Of a DNA stretch of 38,430 bases, positions 23,135 to 31,611 are shown piece by piece. The translations under genes and the position numbers were made by a program. The notes under the pieces were generated by a model. It was not told the DNA's origin. It made no database searches and worked only from the letters and a program-made list of their open reading frames with translations. This stretch comes from an uncultured beta proteobacterium (GTDB lineage Bacteria > Pseudomonadota > Gammaproteobacteria > Burkholderiales > Burkholderiaceae_C), in the NCBI GenBank assembly GCA_903951445.1, contig CAJBBZ010000286.1:1-38430 (forward strand), given 5' to 3'. The number at the start of each line of letters is the position of its first letter. Position 1 is the first letter of the stretch.

Positions 23135-24331
23135 ATGGCACATGCCACTTTTCTTTGGAACGACCCGTTTTTACTAGATGCACAGCTCAGCGACGAGGAG
23201 CGCATGGTGCGCGATGCCGCCGCCGCCTATTGCCAGGACAAGCTGCAAACCCGCGTGACCCAGGCCTTTCGGCATGAAACCACGGACCCGGCCATCTTCC
23301 GCGAAATGGGAGAACTGGGCTTGCTGGGGCCGACGATTCCTGAAGCCTATGGCGGCCCGGCACTCAATTACGTGGCCTACGGCCTGATCGCCCGCGAAGT
23401 GGAGCGCGTGGACAGCGGCTACCGCTCCATGATGAGCGTGCAAAGCTCGCTGGTGATGCTGCCGATTTTTGAATTCGGCACCGAGGCACAACGCCAAAAA
23501 TACCTGCCCAAGCTGGCCACCGGCGCTTTGATCGGCTGCTTTGGCCTGACCGAGCCCGACCATGGCTCGGACCCGCAAAGCATGGTGACGCGGGCGCAAA
23601 AAGTGGCAGGCGGCTACAAGCTCAGCGGCGCCAAGATGTGGATCAGCAACAGCCCCATCGCTGATGTGTTCGTGGTCTGGGCCAAAGAAGTGAGCGAGAG
23701 CGGCGCCGTGGGCCCGATTCGCGGCTTTGTTCTGGAAAAAGGCATGGCGGGTCTCTCCGCTCCCGCTATCCACGGCAAAGTGGGCTTGCGCGCCAGCATC
23801 ACCGGCGAGATCGTGATGGACGGCGTGTTCTGCCCGGAAGAAAACGCCTTCCCCGAAGTGCGTGGCCTCAAAGGCCCGTTTACTTGCCTCAATAGCGCAC
23901 GCTATGGCATCGCCTGGGGCGCGTTGGGCGCTGCCGAAGACTGCTGGCACCGCGCCCGTCAATACACGCTGGATCGCCAGCAGTTTGGCCGCCCCCTGGC
24001 CGCCAACCAGCTGATCCAGAAAAAGTTGGCCGATATGCAAACCGAAATCGCGCTAGGCCTGCAAGGCTGTTTGCGCCTGGGCCGCATGAAGGACGAAGGC
24101 ACGGCCAGCGTGGAAGTGACCTCCATACTCAAGCGCAACTCTTGCGGTAAGGCGCTGGACATCGCCCGCCTGGCGCGCGACATGATGGGCGGTAACGGTA
24201 TCAGCGACGAATACGGCGTAGCCCGCCATTTGGTGAACCTGGAAGTGGTCAATACCTACGAAGGCACGCACGACATCCATGCCCTGATTTTGGGCCGGGC
24301 CATGACGGGTATCGCAGCGTTTTCCAACTAG
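23135..24331 (+). CDS. gcdH: Glutaryl-CoA dehydrogenase
   Basis: A 398-residue acyl-CoA dehydrogenase of the glutaryl-CoA type, which oxidises and decarboxylates glutaryl-CoA to crotonyl-CoA in lysine, tryptophan and aromatic degradation, using FAD. Landmarks are [14 protein letters not shown] (FAD and substrate contact), [34 protein letters not shown] and [19 protein letters not shown]. The catalytic base is E376 in [17 protein letters not shown], the hallmark of this subfamily. Length is normal. The ATG at 23135 follows TTGGAGCCCCC. No CoA-transferase or electron-transfer flavoprotein gene is adjacent. A MITE-like repeat begins 9 bases after the stop. Confidence 0.93.
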   Translation: MAHATFLWNDPFLLDAQLSDEERMVRDAAAAYCQDKLQTRVTQAFRHETTDPAIFREMGELGLLGPTIPEAYGGPALNYVAYGLIAREVERVDSGYRSMMSVQSSLVMLPIFEFGTEAQRQKYLPKLATGALIGCFGLTEPDHGSDPQSMVTRAQKVAGGYKLSGAKMWISNSPIADVFVVWAKEVSESGAVGPIRGFVLEKGMAGLSAPAIHGKVGLRASITGEIVMDGVFCPEENAFPEVRGLKGPFTCLNSARYGIAWGALGAAEDCWHRARQYTLDRQQFGRPLAANQLIQKKLADMQTEIALGLQGCLRLGRMKDEGTASVEVTSILKRNSCGKALDIARLARDMMGGNGISDEYGVARHLVNLEVVNTYEGTHDIHALILGRAMTGIAAFSN

Positions 24332-24339
24332 GAAGGCCT

Positions 24340-24472
24340 AGGGGGGCTCTGCGTAAGTCCAAACCCGTCATTGAGCGCAGCGAAGCAATCCATTTTGGCT
24401 TGCCAATCAAACAGTTATGGATCGCCGCGTCGCTACGCTCCTAGCGATGACGGACTTATGCAGAACTTCCCT
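24340..24472. repeat. MITE-like palindromic element, copy 2
   Basis: This 133-bp element is a diverged copy of the one at 12009-12137. Its ends (24340-24360 and 24452-24472) are inverted repeats matching at 17 of 21 positions. The internal CGTCATTG, GAAGCAATCC, TTATGGATCGCCGCGTCGC and GCGATGACGGACTTATGCAGA blocks are shared with copy 1. It lies between gcdH and the aldo/keto reductase gene, both on the plus strand, and its RNA hairpin could end or stabilise the gcdH transcript. Confidence 0.78.
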
Positions 24473-24583
24473 AAGGCTCTTCGCGCATAAACGCGCGGGC
24501 GAGGCATACAGCGCCTTGGCACGGGCAGGAGCGCGTTGCAGGTTAGCATCCGCGCTCAATCAACTTTCATTCTCGTGCCTGCC

Positions 24584-25633
24584 ATGACCTACCAAGCCGA
24601 CCCACAGCGCTATGAAGACCGCATGCCCTACCGCACTTGCGGTCATAGCGGCCTGAAATTGCCCGCCATTTCATTGGGCTTGTGGCATAACTTTGGCGAT
24701 ACCACGCCGTTTCAAACCCAGCGCGTCATGCTGCGCACCGCCTTCGATTTGGGCATCAACCATTTTGACCTGGCCAACAACTACGGCCCACCCTACGGCA
24801 GCGCAGAAACCAATTTTGGCGAGCATATGCGGCGCGACTTCCAACCCTACCGTGACGAGCTTTTGATTTCGAGCAAAGCCGGCTGGGACATGTGGCCCGG
24901 CCCTTATGGCCAAGGTGGTGGTTCGCGCAAATATGTGCTGGCCAGTTTGGACCAAAGCCTCAAGCGCATGGGCCTAGACTATGTGGATATTTTTTACAGC
25001 CACCGCTTCGATCCAGACACACCGCTGGAAGAAACCTGCGGCGCCCTGGCCACGGCGGTGCAACAGGGCAAAGCTTTGTATGTGGGGGTGAGCAGCTACT
25101 CGGCGCGCAAAACCCGCGAAGCGTCCAAACTACTGAGCGCCATGGGCGTGAAGGCGCTGATTCACCAGCCGTCTTACAGCCTTCTCAACCGCTGGGTAGA
25201 AGAAGACTTGCTCGACACGCTGGACGATTGCGGCATGGGCTGCATCGCTTTCAGCCCGCTGGCCCAAGGCCTGCTCACCAACAAATACCTAAGCGGCGTG
25301 CCTGCGGATGCGCGCATCAACCGCCCCGGCGGCGGCTCATTCACCGCCGACCACCTGAGCGAGCAAAACCTGGAGCATGTGCGCGCGCTCAACACCATCG
25401 CGCAAAGCCGGGGTCAAAGCCTGGCGCAAATGGCTGTAGCCTGGGTGCTGCGCGATAAGCGGGTCACCTCGGCCTTGATTGGCGCGAGCAAACCGTCGCA
25501 AATCATCGAGCTGGCAGAGACCGTGAAGCACCTGGATTTCACCCCCCAGGAGTTGGCCGCGATAGACCACCATGCAGTGGAAGGCGGCATTAATTTGTGG
25601 CAGCGCCCCAGCACCGACCAACGCCCCGCTTAA
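24584..25633 (+). CDS. gpr: Aldo/keto reductase, L-glyceraldehyde 3-phosphate reductase type
   Basis: A 349-residue NADPH-dependent aldo/keto reductase of the AKR14 (YghZ/Gpr) type. That group reduces L-glyceraldehyde 3-phosphate and detoxifies methylglyoxal. Landmarks are SLGLWHNFGD, FDLANNYGPPYGSAE (catalytic Asp and Tyr), ISSKAGWDMWPGPYG (catalytic Lys), VDIFYSHRFDPDTPLEET (His), LIHQPSYSLLNRW, CIAFSPLAQGLLTNKYL and the C-terminal cofactor motif VTSALIGASKPSQI. The ATG at 24584 matches the family start (MTYQADPQRY); the longer upstream frame is not conserved. It precedes a DMT exporter by 21 bp on the same strand. Confidence 0.92.
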   Translation: MTYQADPQRYEDRMPYRTCGHSGLKLPAISLGLWHNFGDTTPFQTQRVMLRTAFDLGINHFDLANNYGPPYGSAETNFGEHMRRDFQPYRDELLISSKAGWDMWPGPYGQGGGSRKYVLASLDQSLKRMGLDYVDIFYSHRFDPDTPLEETCGALATAVQQGKALYVGVSSYSARKTREASKLLSAMGVKALIHQPSYSLLNRWVEEDLLDTLDDCGMGCIAFSPLAQGLLTNKYLSGVPADARINRPGGGSFTADHLSEQNLEHVRALNTIAQSRGQSLAQMAVAWVLRDKRVTSALIGASKPSQIIELAETVKHLDFTPQELAAIDHHAVEGGINLWQRPSTDQRPA

Positions 25634-25654
25634 CGCCCAACATAACGCAGACGC

Positions 25655-26569
25655 ATGCAAGATAAAGACGTGCCGGTGGCATCCCGGCACCAGGCCACGC
25701 TTTTGGCATTGGGTGCCATCGCGCTTTGGGGCAGCTTGGCGCCGCTAGGTGTGGCTCTTCAAAGCGTGCCACCGTTTTTGCTCACTGGCCTGGGCTTGCT
25801 GGCAGGCAGTGTGCTGGGCTTAGGACTGTACGGCGTGCAAGTGCTGCGTGGAGGCGCTGCGCGAGCGCAGGCGCTGTCCGCTTTGCGCCTGCCGCTGACT
25901 ACTTTGCTACTGGGCGTTTACGGCTTGTTCGGTTTTCATTTTTTACTGTTCCTGGCTTTGCGCTATGCGCCGCCGGTGCAAGCCAATCTAGTTAACTATT
26001 TGTGGCCCTTAGGCATGGTTTTATTGGCGCCGGTTTTTTTGCCAGGTGTTGCTTTGCGCGCAGTCCATGTGCTGGCCGCGCTAATGGGCTTTGGCGGCGC
26101 GGCCTTGGCCATTTTGGGTGGGCCTGCGGCGCAACAAGGTGATGCTTTGGGCGGATTTGCCTGGGGTTATATGCCCGCGCTGGCCTCGGCCTTTGTGTGG
26201 GCTAGCTATTCCTTGCTGACGCAAAGAGTGGCGCCGTTTGCAACTGCATCCATCGGTGTATTCGGCTTGCTCTCGGGCCTCTTGTCCTTGCTGTGCCATA
26301 GCGTATTGGAGAACGCAGTTGACTTAGACGCGCAGGCCCTGTTGCTGATCGCCGGGCTGGGTCTGGGGCCGCTGGGCGGTGCGTTTTATTTATGGGATGC
26401 CGCCCTCAAACGCGGCGACGCGCGACAGATTGGCCTCTTGTCTTTTCTAACCCCTTTGCTTTCCACGCTGGGATTGCTCTGGATGCGGGGGGAAGCGGCC
26501 AGCCCCTCGATTGTGCTGGCTGCGGCACTCATCGTAGGCGCGGCGCTGCTGGGTTCGCGCGCGCAATAA
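25655..26569 (+). CDS. EamA (DMT) family exporter, YddG-like
   Basis: A 304-residue inner-membrane protein with ten hydrophobic segments in two EamA repeats. The motifs IALWGSLAPLGVALQ in the first helix and ALRYAPPVQANLVNYLWPLGMVLLAP in helices 3-4 resemble YddG, the aromatic amino acid exporter, rather than RhaT-type members. The second repeat has FVWASYSLLTQRVA and GDARQIGLLSFLTPLLSTLGLL. The substrate is inferred only from this likeness. The gene starts 21 bp after the aldo/keto reductase and ends 2 bp from the convergent ptsI stop, with no terminator between. Confidence 0.85.
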   Translation: MQDKDVPVASRHQATLLALGAIALWGSLAPLGVALQSVPPFLLTGLGLLAGSVLGLGLYGVQVLRGGAARAQALSALRLPLTTLLLGVYGLFGFHFLLFLALRYAPPVQANLVNYLWPLGMVLLAPVFLPGVALRAVHVLAALMGFGGAALAILGGPAAQQGDALGGFAWGYMPALASAFVWASYSLLTQRVAPFATASIGVFGLLSGLLSLLCHSVLENAVDLDAQALLLIAGLGLGPLGGAFYLWDAALKRGDARQIGLLSFLTPLLSTLGLLWMRGEAASPSIVLAAALIVGAALLGSRAQ

Positions 26570-26571
26570 AA

Positions 26572-28350
26572 CTAAATACCACCGCCCGATAAAAGCAGCG
26601 CCGGATTGTCCGAGGCCATCACGCGCTGCGCCCAAGGCGCCAGGCGCTTGACGTCGGCGCGCAATATTTCCTGCTTGACCGCCAGTATCTGCGCCGGGTG
26701 CATGGAAAAACTGCGCAGCCCCATGCCCAGCAGCAGGCGGGTGAGGCTGACATCACCGGCCATTTCGCCGCACACGCTTACCTCTTTGCCTTGCTTGTGG
26801 CCTTCGGCAATCGTGGCCGCGACCAATTGCAAGATGGCGGGGTGCAGCGGGTCGTACAAATGCGCTACCGATTCATCTGCACGGTCAATAGCCAGGGTGT
26901 ACTGGATCAGGTCATTGGTGCCTATGGACAAAAAGTCAAAATATTTCAAAAACAGTGGCAGGGTCAAAGCTGCGGCCGGTATTTCAATCATGGCACCCAC
27001 TTTTATCGGACCATAGGCCAGACCGCGCTTGTCCAACTGCTTGCGCGCAGTTTCGATATGCGCAAAGGTTTGCTTGATCTCCGAGGCGTGCGCCAGCATG
27101 GGTATCAGCAAATGCACCTGCCCAAACGCAGCGGCGCGCAAGATCGCACGCAACTGGGTCAGAAACATCGCCGGGTCGGCCAGGCTCCAGCGGATAGCGC
27201 GCAAGCCCAGCGCGGGGTTGAGGTGTGCTGCGTCATGGGTGCTGGCATCGAGCGGTTTGTCGGCACCCACATCGACGGTGCGTATGGTGACGGGCAGCCC
27301 GTGCATATCCTGCACCGCGCGCTGGTAAGCCGCAAATTGCTCTTCCTCATCCGGCAAATTCCCGCGACGCCCCATAAACAAAAATTCGCTGCGAAAAAGC
27401 CCTACGCCCAGCGCCCCAGCTTTGAGCGCCACTTGCGCGTCTTCGGGCATTTCGATATTGGCCAACAACTGGATTTTTTCACCATCGAGTGTGACGGCGG
27501 GTGTATTGAGCAGGCGCGCGAGGCGGCCGCGCTCTAGCTCCAACTGGCGTTTTTTGAAGCTGTATTCGGCCAAGATGATGGGCGAGGGATCGACGATGAC
27601 CACGCCGGCATCGCCGTCAATAATGATCCAGTCATCCTGGCGCACCAACTGGCTGCAAGTGCGCGCACCGACCACCGCAGGAATGTCCATGCTGCGCGCC
27701 ACAATGGCGGTGTGCGAGGTCTTACCGCCGACATCGGTGATGAAACCGGCGAACACGCTTTGCTTGAATTGCAGCATGTCGGCAGGCGACAAATCATGTG
27801 CCACCAAAACCAAGGGCACATCCACCGTGTCATCGAGCAACAAGTCGTGTGCCGGGTTTTTCGGGGTGCTGCGCGGCGACACCGCGACGGGGTTGGCCAC
27901 GCCGCGCATAGCGCGCAATATGCGCTCTACGATTTGCTCCAAGTCCCCCTTGCGTTCTCGCAAATACGGGTCTTCCATTTCATCGAAATTGCGCACAATC
28001 ACATCCAACTGGGCGGTCAGCGCCCATTCGGCGTTGTATAAGCGCTCCACAATCCAACGCTTAATTCCCGCTTCCAACTCAGTGTCTTGCAAAAGCATTA
28101 AGTGCACATCGAGCAAAGCGCCTAATTCTTGGGGCGCGTCTTTGGGGCTCATCTGCGAAATACTCAATTGCAGGCGCTGCAACTCCTCCACCACCTGGTT
28201 ACGCGCTGCGCGGAGCCGCTTGATTTCCGCCTCCACGTCGGTCTGGCGTATAAAGTAATGCGCTACGTCCATACGGCTGGAAGCCACCAGCACCGCCCGG
28301 CCAATGGCCACGCCGCGGGATACCGCCAGTCCGTGGATGGAAAAAGTCAT
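26572..28350 (-). CDS. ptsI: Phosphoenolpyruvate-protein phosphotransferase (PTS enzyme I)
   Basis: A 592-residue cytoplasmic enzyme I. It takes phosphate from PEP onto H213 (GGKTSHTAIVARSMD) and passes it to HPr. The N-terminal HPr-binding and phosphohistidine domains occupy about 1-240, and the PEP-binding barrel follows with LFRSEFLFM, RTVDVGADKPL, LGLRAIRWSL, IGTNDLIQYTLAIDR and the active-site Cys in VCGEMAGD. The length is typical. It is the last gene of an EIIA-HPr-EI set without sugar permeases, so this PTS is probably regulatory. The ATG at 28350 lies 20 bp after ptsH. Confidence 0.95.
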   Translation of the reverse strand: MTFSIHGLAVSRGVAIGRAVLVASSRMDVAHYFIRQTDVEAEIKRLRAARNQVVEELQRLQLSISQMSPKDAPQELGALLDVHLMLLQDTELEAGIKRWIVERLYNAEWALTAQLDVIVRNFDEMEDPYLRERKGDLEQIVERILRAMRGVANPVAVSPRSTPKNPAHDLLLDDTVDVPLVLVAHDLSPADMLQFKQSVFAGFITDVGGKTSHTAIVARSMDIPAVVGARTCSQLVRQDDWIIIDGDAGVVIVDPSPIILAEYSFKKRQLELERGRLARLLNTPAVTLDGEKIQLLANIEMPEDAQVALKAGALGVGLFRSEFLFMGRRGNLPDEEEQFAAYQRAVQDMHGLPVTIRTVDVGADKPLDASTHDAAHLNPALGLRAIRWSLADPAMFLTQLRAILRAAAFGQVHLLIPMLAHASEIKQTFAHIETARKQLDKRGLAYGPIKVGAMIEIPAAALTLPLFLKYFDFLSIGTNDLIQYTLAIDRADESVAHLYDPLHPAILQLVAATIAEGHKQGKEVSVCGEMAGDVSLTRLLLGMGLRSFSMHPAQILAVKQEILRADVKRLAPWAQRVMASDNPALLLSGGGI

Positions 28351-28370
28351 GTTGGTAAGACCTTGGCGGC

Positions 28371-28640
28371 TTATTGGCCTTCGCCAAAACGATCGGCCAA
28401 CAGCGCCAGCAGTGCGTCCATGGCCTCTTGCGCCTGCTCGCCTTCGGTCTCAATGCTGATCTCGGAGCCCAGCCCGGCGGCGAGCATCATCACGCCCATG
28501 ATGCTTTTTGCATTAACCCGACGCTCGCCTTTGCTGATCCAGATTTCACAAGGGAAGCTGCCGGCCAGTTTGGTCAGCTTGGCCGAAGCGCGGGCATGCA
28601 AACCGAGTTTGTTGCTGATGGTGGCGTTAACTTGAATCAT
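28371..28640 (-). CDS. ptsH: Phosphocarrier protein HPr
   Basis: An 89-residue HPr. The phospho-acceptor histidine is in NKLGLHARAS (H15), and the regulatory serine region is NAKSIMGVMML, where HPr kinase phosphorylates Ser46 in organisms that have it. HPr relays phosphate from enzyme I to EIIA. The ATG at 28640 begins the conserved fold, only 4 bp after the stop of the EIIA gene, so the three genes are almost certainly one operon. Confidence 0.95.
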   Translation of the reverse strand: MIQVNATISNKLGLHARASAKLTKLAGSFPCEIWISKGERRVNAKSIMGVMMLAAGLGSEISIETEGEQAQEAMDALLALLADRFGEGQ

Positions 28641-28644
28641 GGGC

Positions 28645-29055
28645 TCAGGCAGGTTGGGTGAGTGGGGGCGAAGGGGCGACTTCTACGATACATTGGGTGC
28701 CGCCTGCAAGCGCGCGCGCCAGCAATGCGTCCATGGACTCATAGCGGTAATTCACAGTGCGCAGCAGCATGGGTAAATTTACCCCGGCGACTAATTTGCA
28801 TTGCTGCCCATCGACTGCTTTTTGCGCAATATTGCAAGGCGTGGCACCTAGGACGTCCGTCAGTACCAACACTGAATGTTCGGCGCTAGCCTGCAAGCTG
28901 GCCTGCACCCGCTGCTGCGTCGCTTCCGGCGCCTCATCGGGCAGCACATCCACCGCGCGCAGACTATCGGCCACTTCTGGGAACACATGCAAAACGCAAC
29001 TGCGCAAGGCGCTGGCAAGCGGCGCATGGGCGATGATCAAAATATCGATGGGCAT
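28645..29055 (-). CDS. PTS EIIA component, mannose/fructose (EIIA-Man) family
   Basis: A 136-residue cytoplasmic EIIA protein. The start MPIDILIIAHAPLASAL carries the phospho-acceptor H10; LTDVLGATPCNIAQ and VAGVNLPMLLRTVNYR are the other conserved blocks. The ATG at 29055 is chosen; the long frame reaching 29298 upstream is not homologous. In Burkholderiales this EIIA with HPr and EI forms a regulatory phosphorelay linked to carbon storage and metabolism rather than sugar import; no EIIB or EIIC gene is present here. Often gshB lies upstream in relatives; here the upstream gene is a lipoprotein-like protein. Confidence 0.9.
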   Translation of the reverse strand: MPIDILIIAHAPLASALRSCVLHVFPEVADSLRAVDVLPDEAPEATQQRVQASLQASAEHSVLVLTDVLGATPCNIAQKAVDGQQCKLVAGVNLPMLLRTVNYRYESMDALLARALAGGTQCIVEVAPSPPLTQPA

Positions 29056-29167
29056 GAATTCGTGTCGGAAGTCTTGCCCGATTATGCGTGTTCCCGATGA
29101 AACCGCGTGCGGCGCTTGCGCCTTGCAAAGGGCTTTTAAGCCGCACCTGCGGCAAGCGCGTCTGCGA

Positions 29168-29767
29168 CTATTGCCATTGCATGGCGCTGAAAAACGGCTC
29201 CTCCATCTCAGCGCGGATTGCGGGTGCATACAAGGCCCAATGGTAAATATCGCGGTCGCGCTGCACCCAGATCCAACGCGCTTGCACCGCTTGTCCACGC
29301 GGGTTGGTCCCGCTGGCCTGGTACACCGTCAGCGCCGGTCGTGCTCCAAGCGCTGCTAATGGGCTTGCCACCGGCGCCGCGGTGGCGCGCATGGTCTGCA
29401 AAGCTTGGTCACGCCAGGCATCGATAAGCGGCTGGGCTTGTGCACCCTGCGCAAGTCGAAGGTGGCTAATGGCATACAGGCCGCCGTCGGCTTCGCAACC
29501 AGCCATGGATAGGTTCAAGTCCAGGCTGGCTAACTGCACTGGGCGCTGCGCCTGGTCGGGTTTGCAAGGCAAAGTGGCCTGCACGCCTTCCAGCGTCACG
29601 CTGCGCCAATTCAGCGCTGGGCTGCAAGCGCACAGCAACAGGCACAACGCCAGCACTCGGATGGCACTTGCGCGCCCACGAGCCGGGATTTCCGATAGGC
29701 TGCTTTTGATTGGCAACCTTGCTATCGACAAAGTATTAGGTACTCGCTTATTGCCTGAAATTGTCAT
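29168..29767 (-). CDS. Lipoprotein-like protein of unknown function
   Basis: Up to 199 residues, not assignable to a known family. A hydrophobic segment RVLALCLLLCAC ends in a lipobox-like LLCAC, so this is probably a lipoprotein. The mature part has LEGVQATLPCKPDQAQRPVQL, an isolated MAGCEADGGLYA segment with a cysteine that could pair with the one in LPCKP, and ends in AEMEEPFFSAMQWQ. The start is uncertain: the ATG at 29767 overlaps the cytochrome c' gene by 20 bp and gives an unusually long leader, while TTG codons at 29731 or 29716 would give a shorter one. It lies between cytochrome c' and the PTS genes on the same strand. Confidence 0.65.
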   Translation of the reverse strand: MTISGNKRVPNTLSIARLPIKSSLSEIPARGRASAIRVLALCLLLCACSPALNWRSVTLEGVQATLPCKPDQAQRPVQLASLDLNLSMAGCEADGGLYAISHLRLAQGAQAQPLIDAWRDQALQTMRATAAPVASPLAALGARPALTVYQASGTNPRGQAVQARWIWVQRDRDIYHWALYAPAIRAEMEEPFFSAMQWQ

Positions 29768-30215
29768 GGCAGTTTTTGCAAGTGCCCGCCACGCTGGACA
29801 CTGCAGGCTTGAGGGCATCGAGCGTGCCCACACGCGCTGCTACGTTGAGCTTAGTCATTTCGGCCTGCATCTTCTCTGCCGCTTCGGCAAAACGGGCCTT
29901 GTCCGACCAAATCTCAGGCTTGGCCTTGGTTTCGCCTTTGTCGCTGCCGTCCGGGAATGCCGCCCAGGGCAGTTTGGCCATGGATTCGGCGATCGCCGCG
30001 TTTTCAGCGGCGGCTTTGGCATCGTAGGGGGCCTTTCCGCCAGCCATGGCCGCGACGCGACTGAAATGGGCGCCCATCACGGTGAGCGCGCCTTTGCGGT
30101 ATTTGATGGCATCTTCGGGTTTGGCAAATTGGGCGTGTGCAGACATGGACAGTGTGCTCATGCCCAGCAGAAGGGCGGCGGCATAGCGGGCGGATGATGA
30201 TGGTTTGTGCTTCAT
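29748..30215 (-). CDS. Cytochrome c' (class II)
   Basis: A 155-residue periplasmic cytochrome. The signal peptide is about residues 1-28 (ending MSAHA). The mature part is a four-helix bundle typical of cytochrome c', starting FAKPEDAIKYRKGALTVMGAHFSRV. The heme site is at the extreme C-terminus, C146-K-N-C149-H150, followed by DNFR. Proteins of this family bind NO or CO and are thought to buffer nitric oxide. The ATG at 30215 follows GGATTGGAA; the TTG at 30227 is rejected. It is divergent from a cytochrome b561 gene, a pairing common in proteobacteria, which suggests b561 reduces it. Confidence 0.93.
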   Translation of the reverse strand: MKHKPSSSARYAAALLLGMSTLSMSAHAQFAKPEDAIKYRKGALTVMGAHFSRVAAMAGGKAPYDAKAAAENAAIAESMAKLPWAAFPDGSDKGETKAKPEIWSDKARFAEAAEKMQAEMTKLNVAARVGTLDALKPAVSSVAGTCKNCHDNFRQ

Positions 30216-30297
30216 GAATGGTTCCAATCCTTGAGTTCTTGCGCCTATACAAATGGCACACAGAGTATTTTGCCGTCGAAAATTCGGCGCGTGCGCT

Positions 30298-30374
30298 TAG
30301 GGGCTTTACCCTTGGCCTGGCGGAGCAAGACGCCAGCCCGCCATTTATGGCTAGACTAGGGCTTTAACCCTTGG
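30298..30374. repeat. Two near-identical 18-bp direct repeats in a divergent promoter region
   Basis: TAGGGGCTTTACCCTTGG (30298-30315) and TAGGGCTTTAACCCTTGG (30357-30374) differ only by a one-base shift in the middle. Each is itself a partial GGG...CCC palindrome. They are 59 bases apart, about 5.6 helical turns, between the divergent cytochrome c' and b561 genes, so they may be binding sites for one regulator. The second overlaps a possible upstream start of the b561 frame. Confidence 0.5.
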
Positions 30375-30397
30375 TCAGCTTCGTAGGAGCGGAAAAT

Positions 30398-31066
30398 TTG
30401 TTTTCGGTTCGGGTCTGGGATTTGCCAACGCGTGTGTGCCATGGGGCCCTGGCCCTGCTTTTTTTCGCGCTGGTGCTCAGCGGACAAATAGGGGGCGATC
30501 TCATGGTCTGGCATATGCGCTGCGGGTACGCCATGCTGAGCTTGGTGATCTGGCGCATCCTCTGGGGCTTTATCGGCGGCTATTGGTCGCGCTTTTCCAG
30601 CTTTATGTCCACGCCGCGGCAAGCCTGGCAATTCGCGCGGCGGTCTTTGACGCAGACTGCGCGCCTTGCGGGGCATAACCCTTTGGGCGCTTGGTCGGTT
30701 CTAGCGATGTTGTGCTGCCTGGGCCTGCAAGCGGTGGCCGGCTTATTCAGCGATGACCAGATTTCCACCAGCGGCCCACTTACCGCCCTGGTCAGCGGGG
30801 CCTGGGTCGAGCGGGCTACGCAATGGCATACCGGACCTGGGAAATGGGCGCTGATTGCTTTGGTTGTATTGCATCTGGGCAGTATTTATTGGTACCAACG
30901 AATACGCAAGATTGAATTGCTCAAGCCTATGCTGACCGGGGACCAGGTACTCGAAAAACCGACGCAGGACAGCAAGGACAGCGCGGCTTCGCGCTTACTG
31001 GCTGCCATGCTCTTTTTGCTCTGCGCCTTGGCGGTGGGCTTGATAGTTACAAGCAGCGCGCCTTGA
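30398..31066 (+). CDS. Cytochrome b561 family membrane protein
   Basis: A 222-residue protein with four main membrane helices and a fifth hydrophobic C-terminal segment (LLAAMLFLLCALAVGLIV). Heme-ligand histidines are visible in RVCHGALALLFF, MVWHMRCGY, TQWHTGPGKW and VVLHLGSIYW, the b561/cytochrome b pattern. It probably moves electrons from the quinol pool to the periplasmic cytochrome c' encoded divergently. The start is a TTG at 30398 because AGGAG (30385-30389) stands 8 bases before it and the protein then opens with FSVRVWDLPTR, as in the family; a TTG at 30371 lacks such a site. The stop overlaps the next frame's TTG as TTGA. Confidence 0.88.
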   Translation: MFSVRVWDLPTRVCHGALALLFFALVLSGQIGGDLMVWHMRCGYAMLSLVIWRILWGFIGGYWSRFSSFMSTPRQAWQFARRSLTQTARLAGHNPLGAWSVLAMLCCLGLQAVAGLFSDDQISTSGPLTALVSGAWVERATQWHTGPGKWALIALVVLHLGSIYWYQRIRKIELLKPMLTGDQVLEKPTQDSKDSAASRLLAAMLFLLCALAVGLIVTSSAP

Positions 31067-31572
31067 TCACTTCTCCACCAGGGCCCAATCCACCACCTGT
31101 GCAGCTTTGCGTGCCTGATTCGCCGCGGATGCTGGACGCCACCCGGCTGATATTCCAAGAATATGCCGGCTCGTTGACGGTAGCCGAGTGCTTTACCGAT
31201 TTTGAAGAGGAATTGAATACGCTACCAGGGGACTACGCAGCGCCACGGGGGCAACTGCTGGTCGCTATGGTGGGCGACGAGGTGTTGGCCTGCTGCGCCC
31301 TGCGGCCTTTGGACAATGTGGATTACAGCAATGCCTGCGAGATACGGCGCCTGTACGTGCGCCATTCGCAGCGCGGTTTAGGGCTAGGCCGTCGGCTCAC
31401 CGAAGCGCAAATGGATTTTGCACGTATGCAGGGCTATAGCTGCATGCTGCTTGATACGCTGAGCGACATGGAGGCTGCGCGCGCGCTGTACGAAGACCTG
31501 GGATTTGAAGAAATTCCGCCCTACTACTTCAACCCGATAGCGGGAGCCCACTATCTGAAAGTGGAACTCTAG
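31063..31572 (+). CDS. GNAT family N-acetyltransferase
   Basis: A 169-residue GNAT-fold acyltransferase. The acetyl-CoA pyrophosphate loop is SQRGLGLGRRLTEAQ, preceded by the strand CEIRRLYVR, and followed by the C-terminal DMEAARALYEDLGFEEIPPYYFNP block seen in members near the YitI/MshD group. The acceptor is unknown. The frame opens with TTG at 31063, overlapping the b561 stop (TTGA), which suggests translational coupling; an internal ATG at 31129 (MLDATRLIF) is the alternative and would keep the fold nearly intact. Confidence 0.8.
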   Translation: MITSPPGPNPPPVQLCVPDSPRMLDATRLIFQEYAGSLTVAECFTDFEEELNTLPGDYAAPRGQLLVAMVGDEVLACCALRPLDNVDYSNACEIRRLYVRHSQRGLGLGRRLTEAQMDFARMQGYSCMLLDTLSDMEAARALYEDLGFEEIPPYYFNPIAGAHYLKVEL

Positions 31573-31591
31573 GCAGCGCAGCTGCCCAGAG
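31567..31591. terminator. Symmetric hairpin between convergent genes
   Basis: CTCT-A-GGCAGC (31567-31577) pairs with GCTGCC-C-AGAG (31581-31591) around GCA. It spans the stop codon of the GNAT gene and lies 20 bp before the convergent peroxiredoxin stop. There is no T-run on either strand, so it may only slow polymerase or protect RNA ends. Confidence 0.35.
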
Positions 31592-31611
31592 TAGCCAGTC
31601 AGCGCCGGTAA

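Noticed and set aside
24514-24541. TTGGCACG...TTGCA, resembling a sigma-54 promoter before the aldo/keto reductase
   Set aside because: The gap between the two elements is 12 bases instead of the 4 required by the -24/-12 geometry.
26698-27537. 279-codon plus-strand open frame opposite ptsI
   Set aside because: ptsI is intact and highly conserved in this region; the antisense frame has no recognisable domain or ribosome site.
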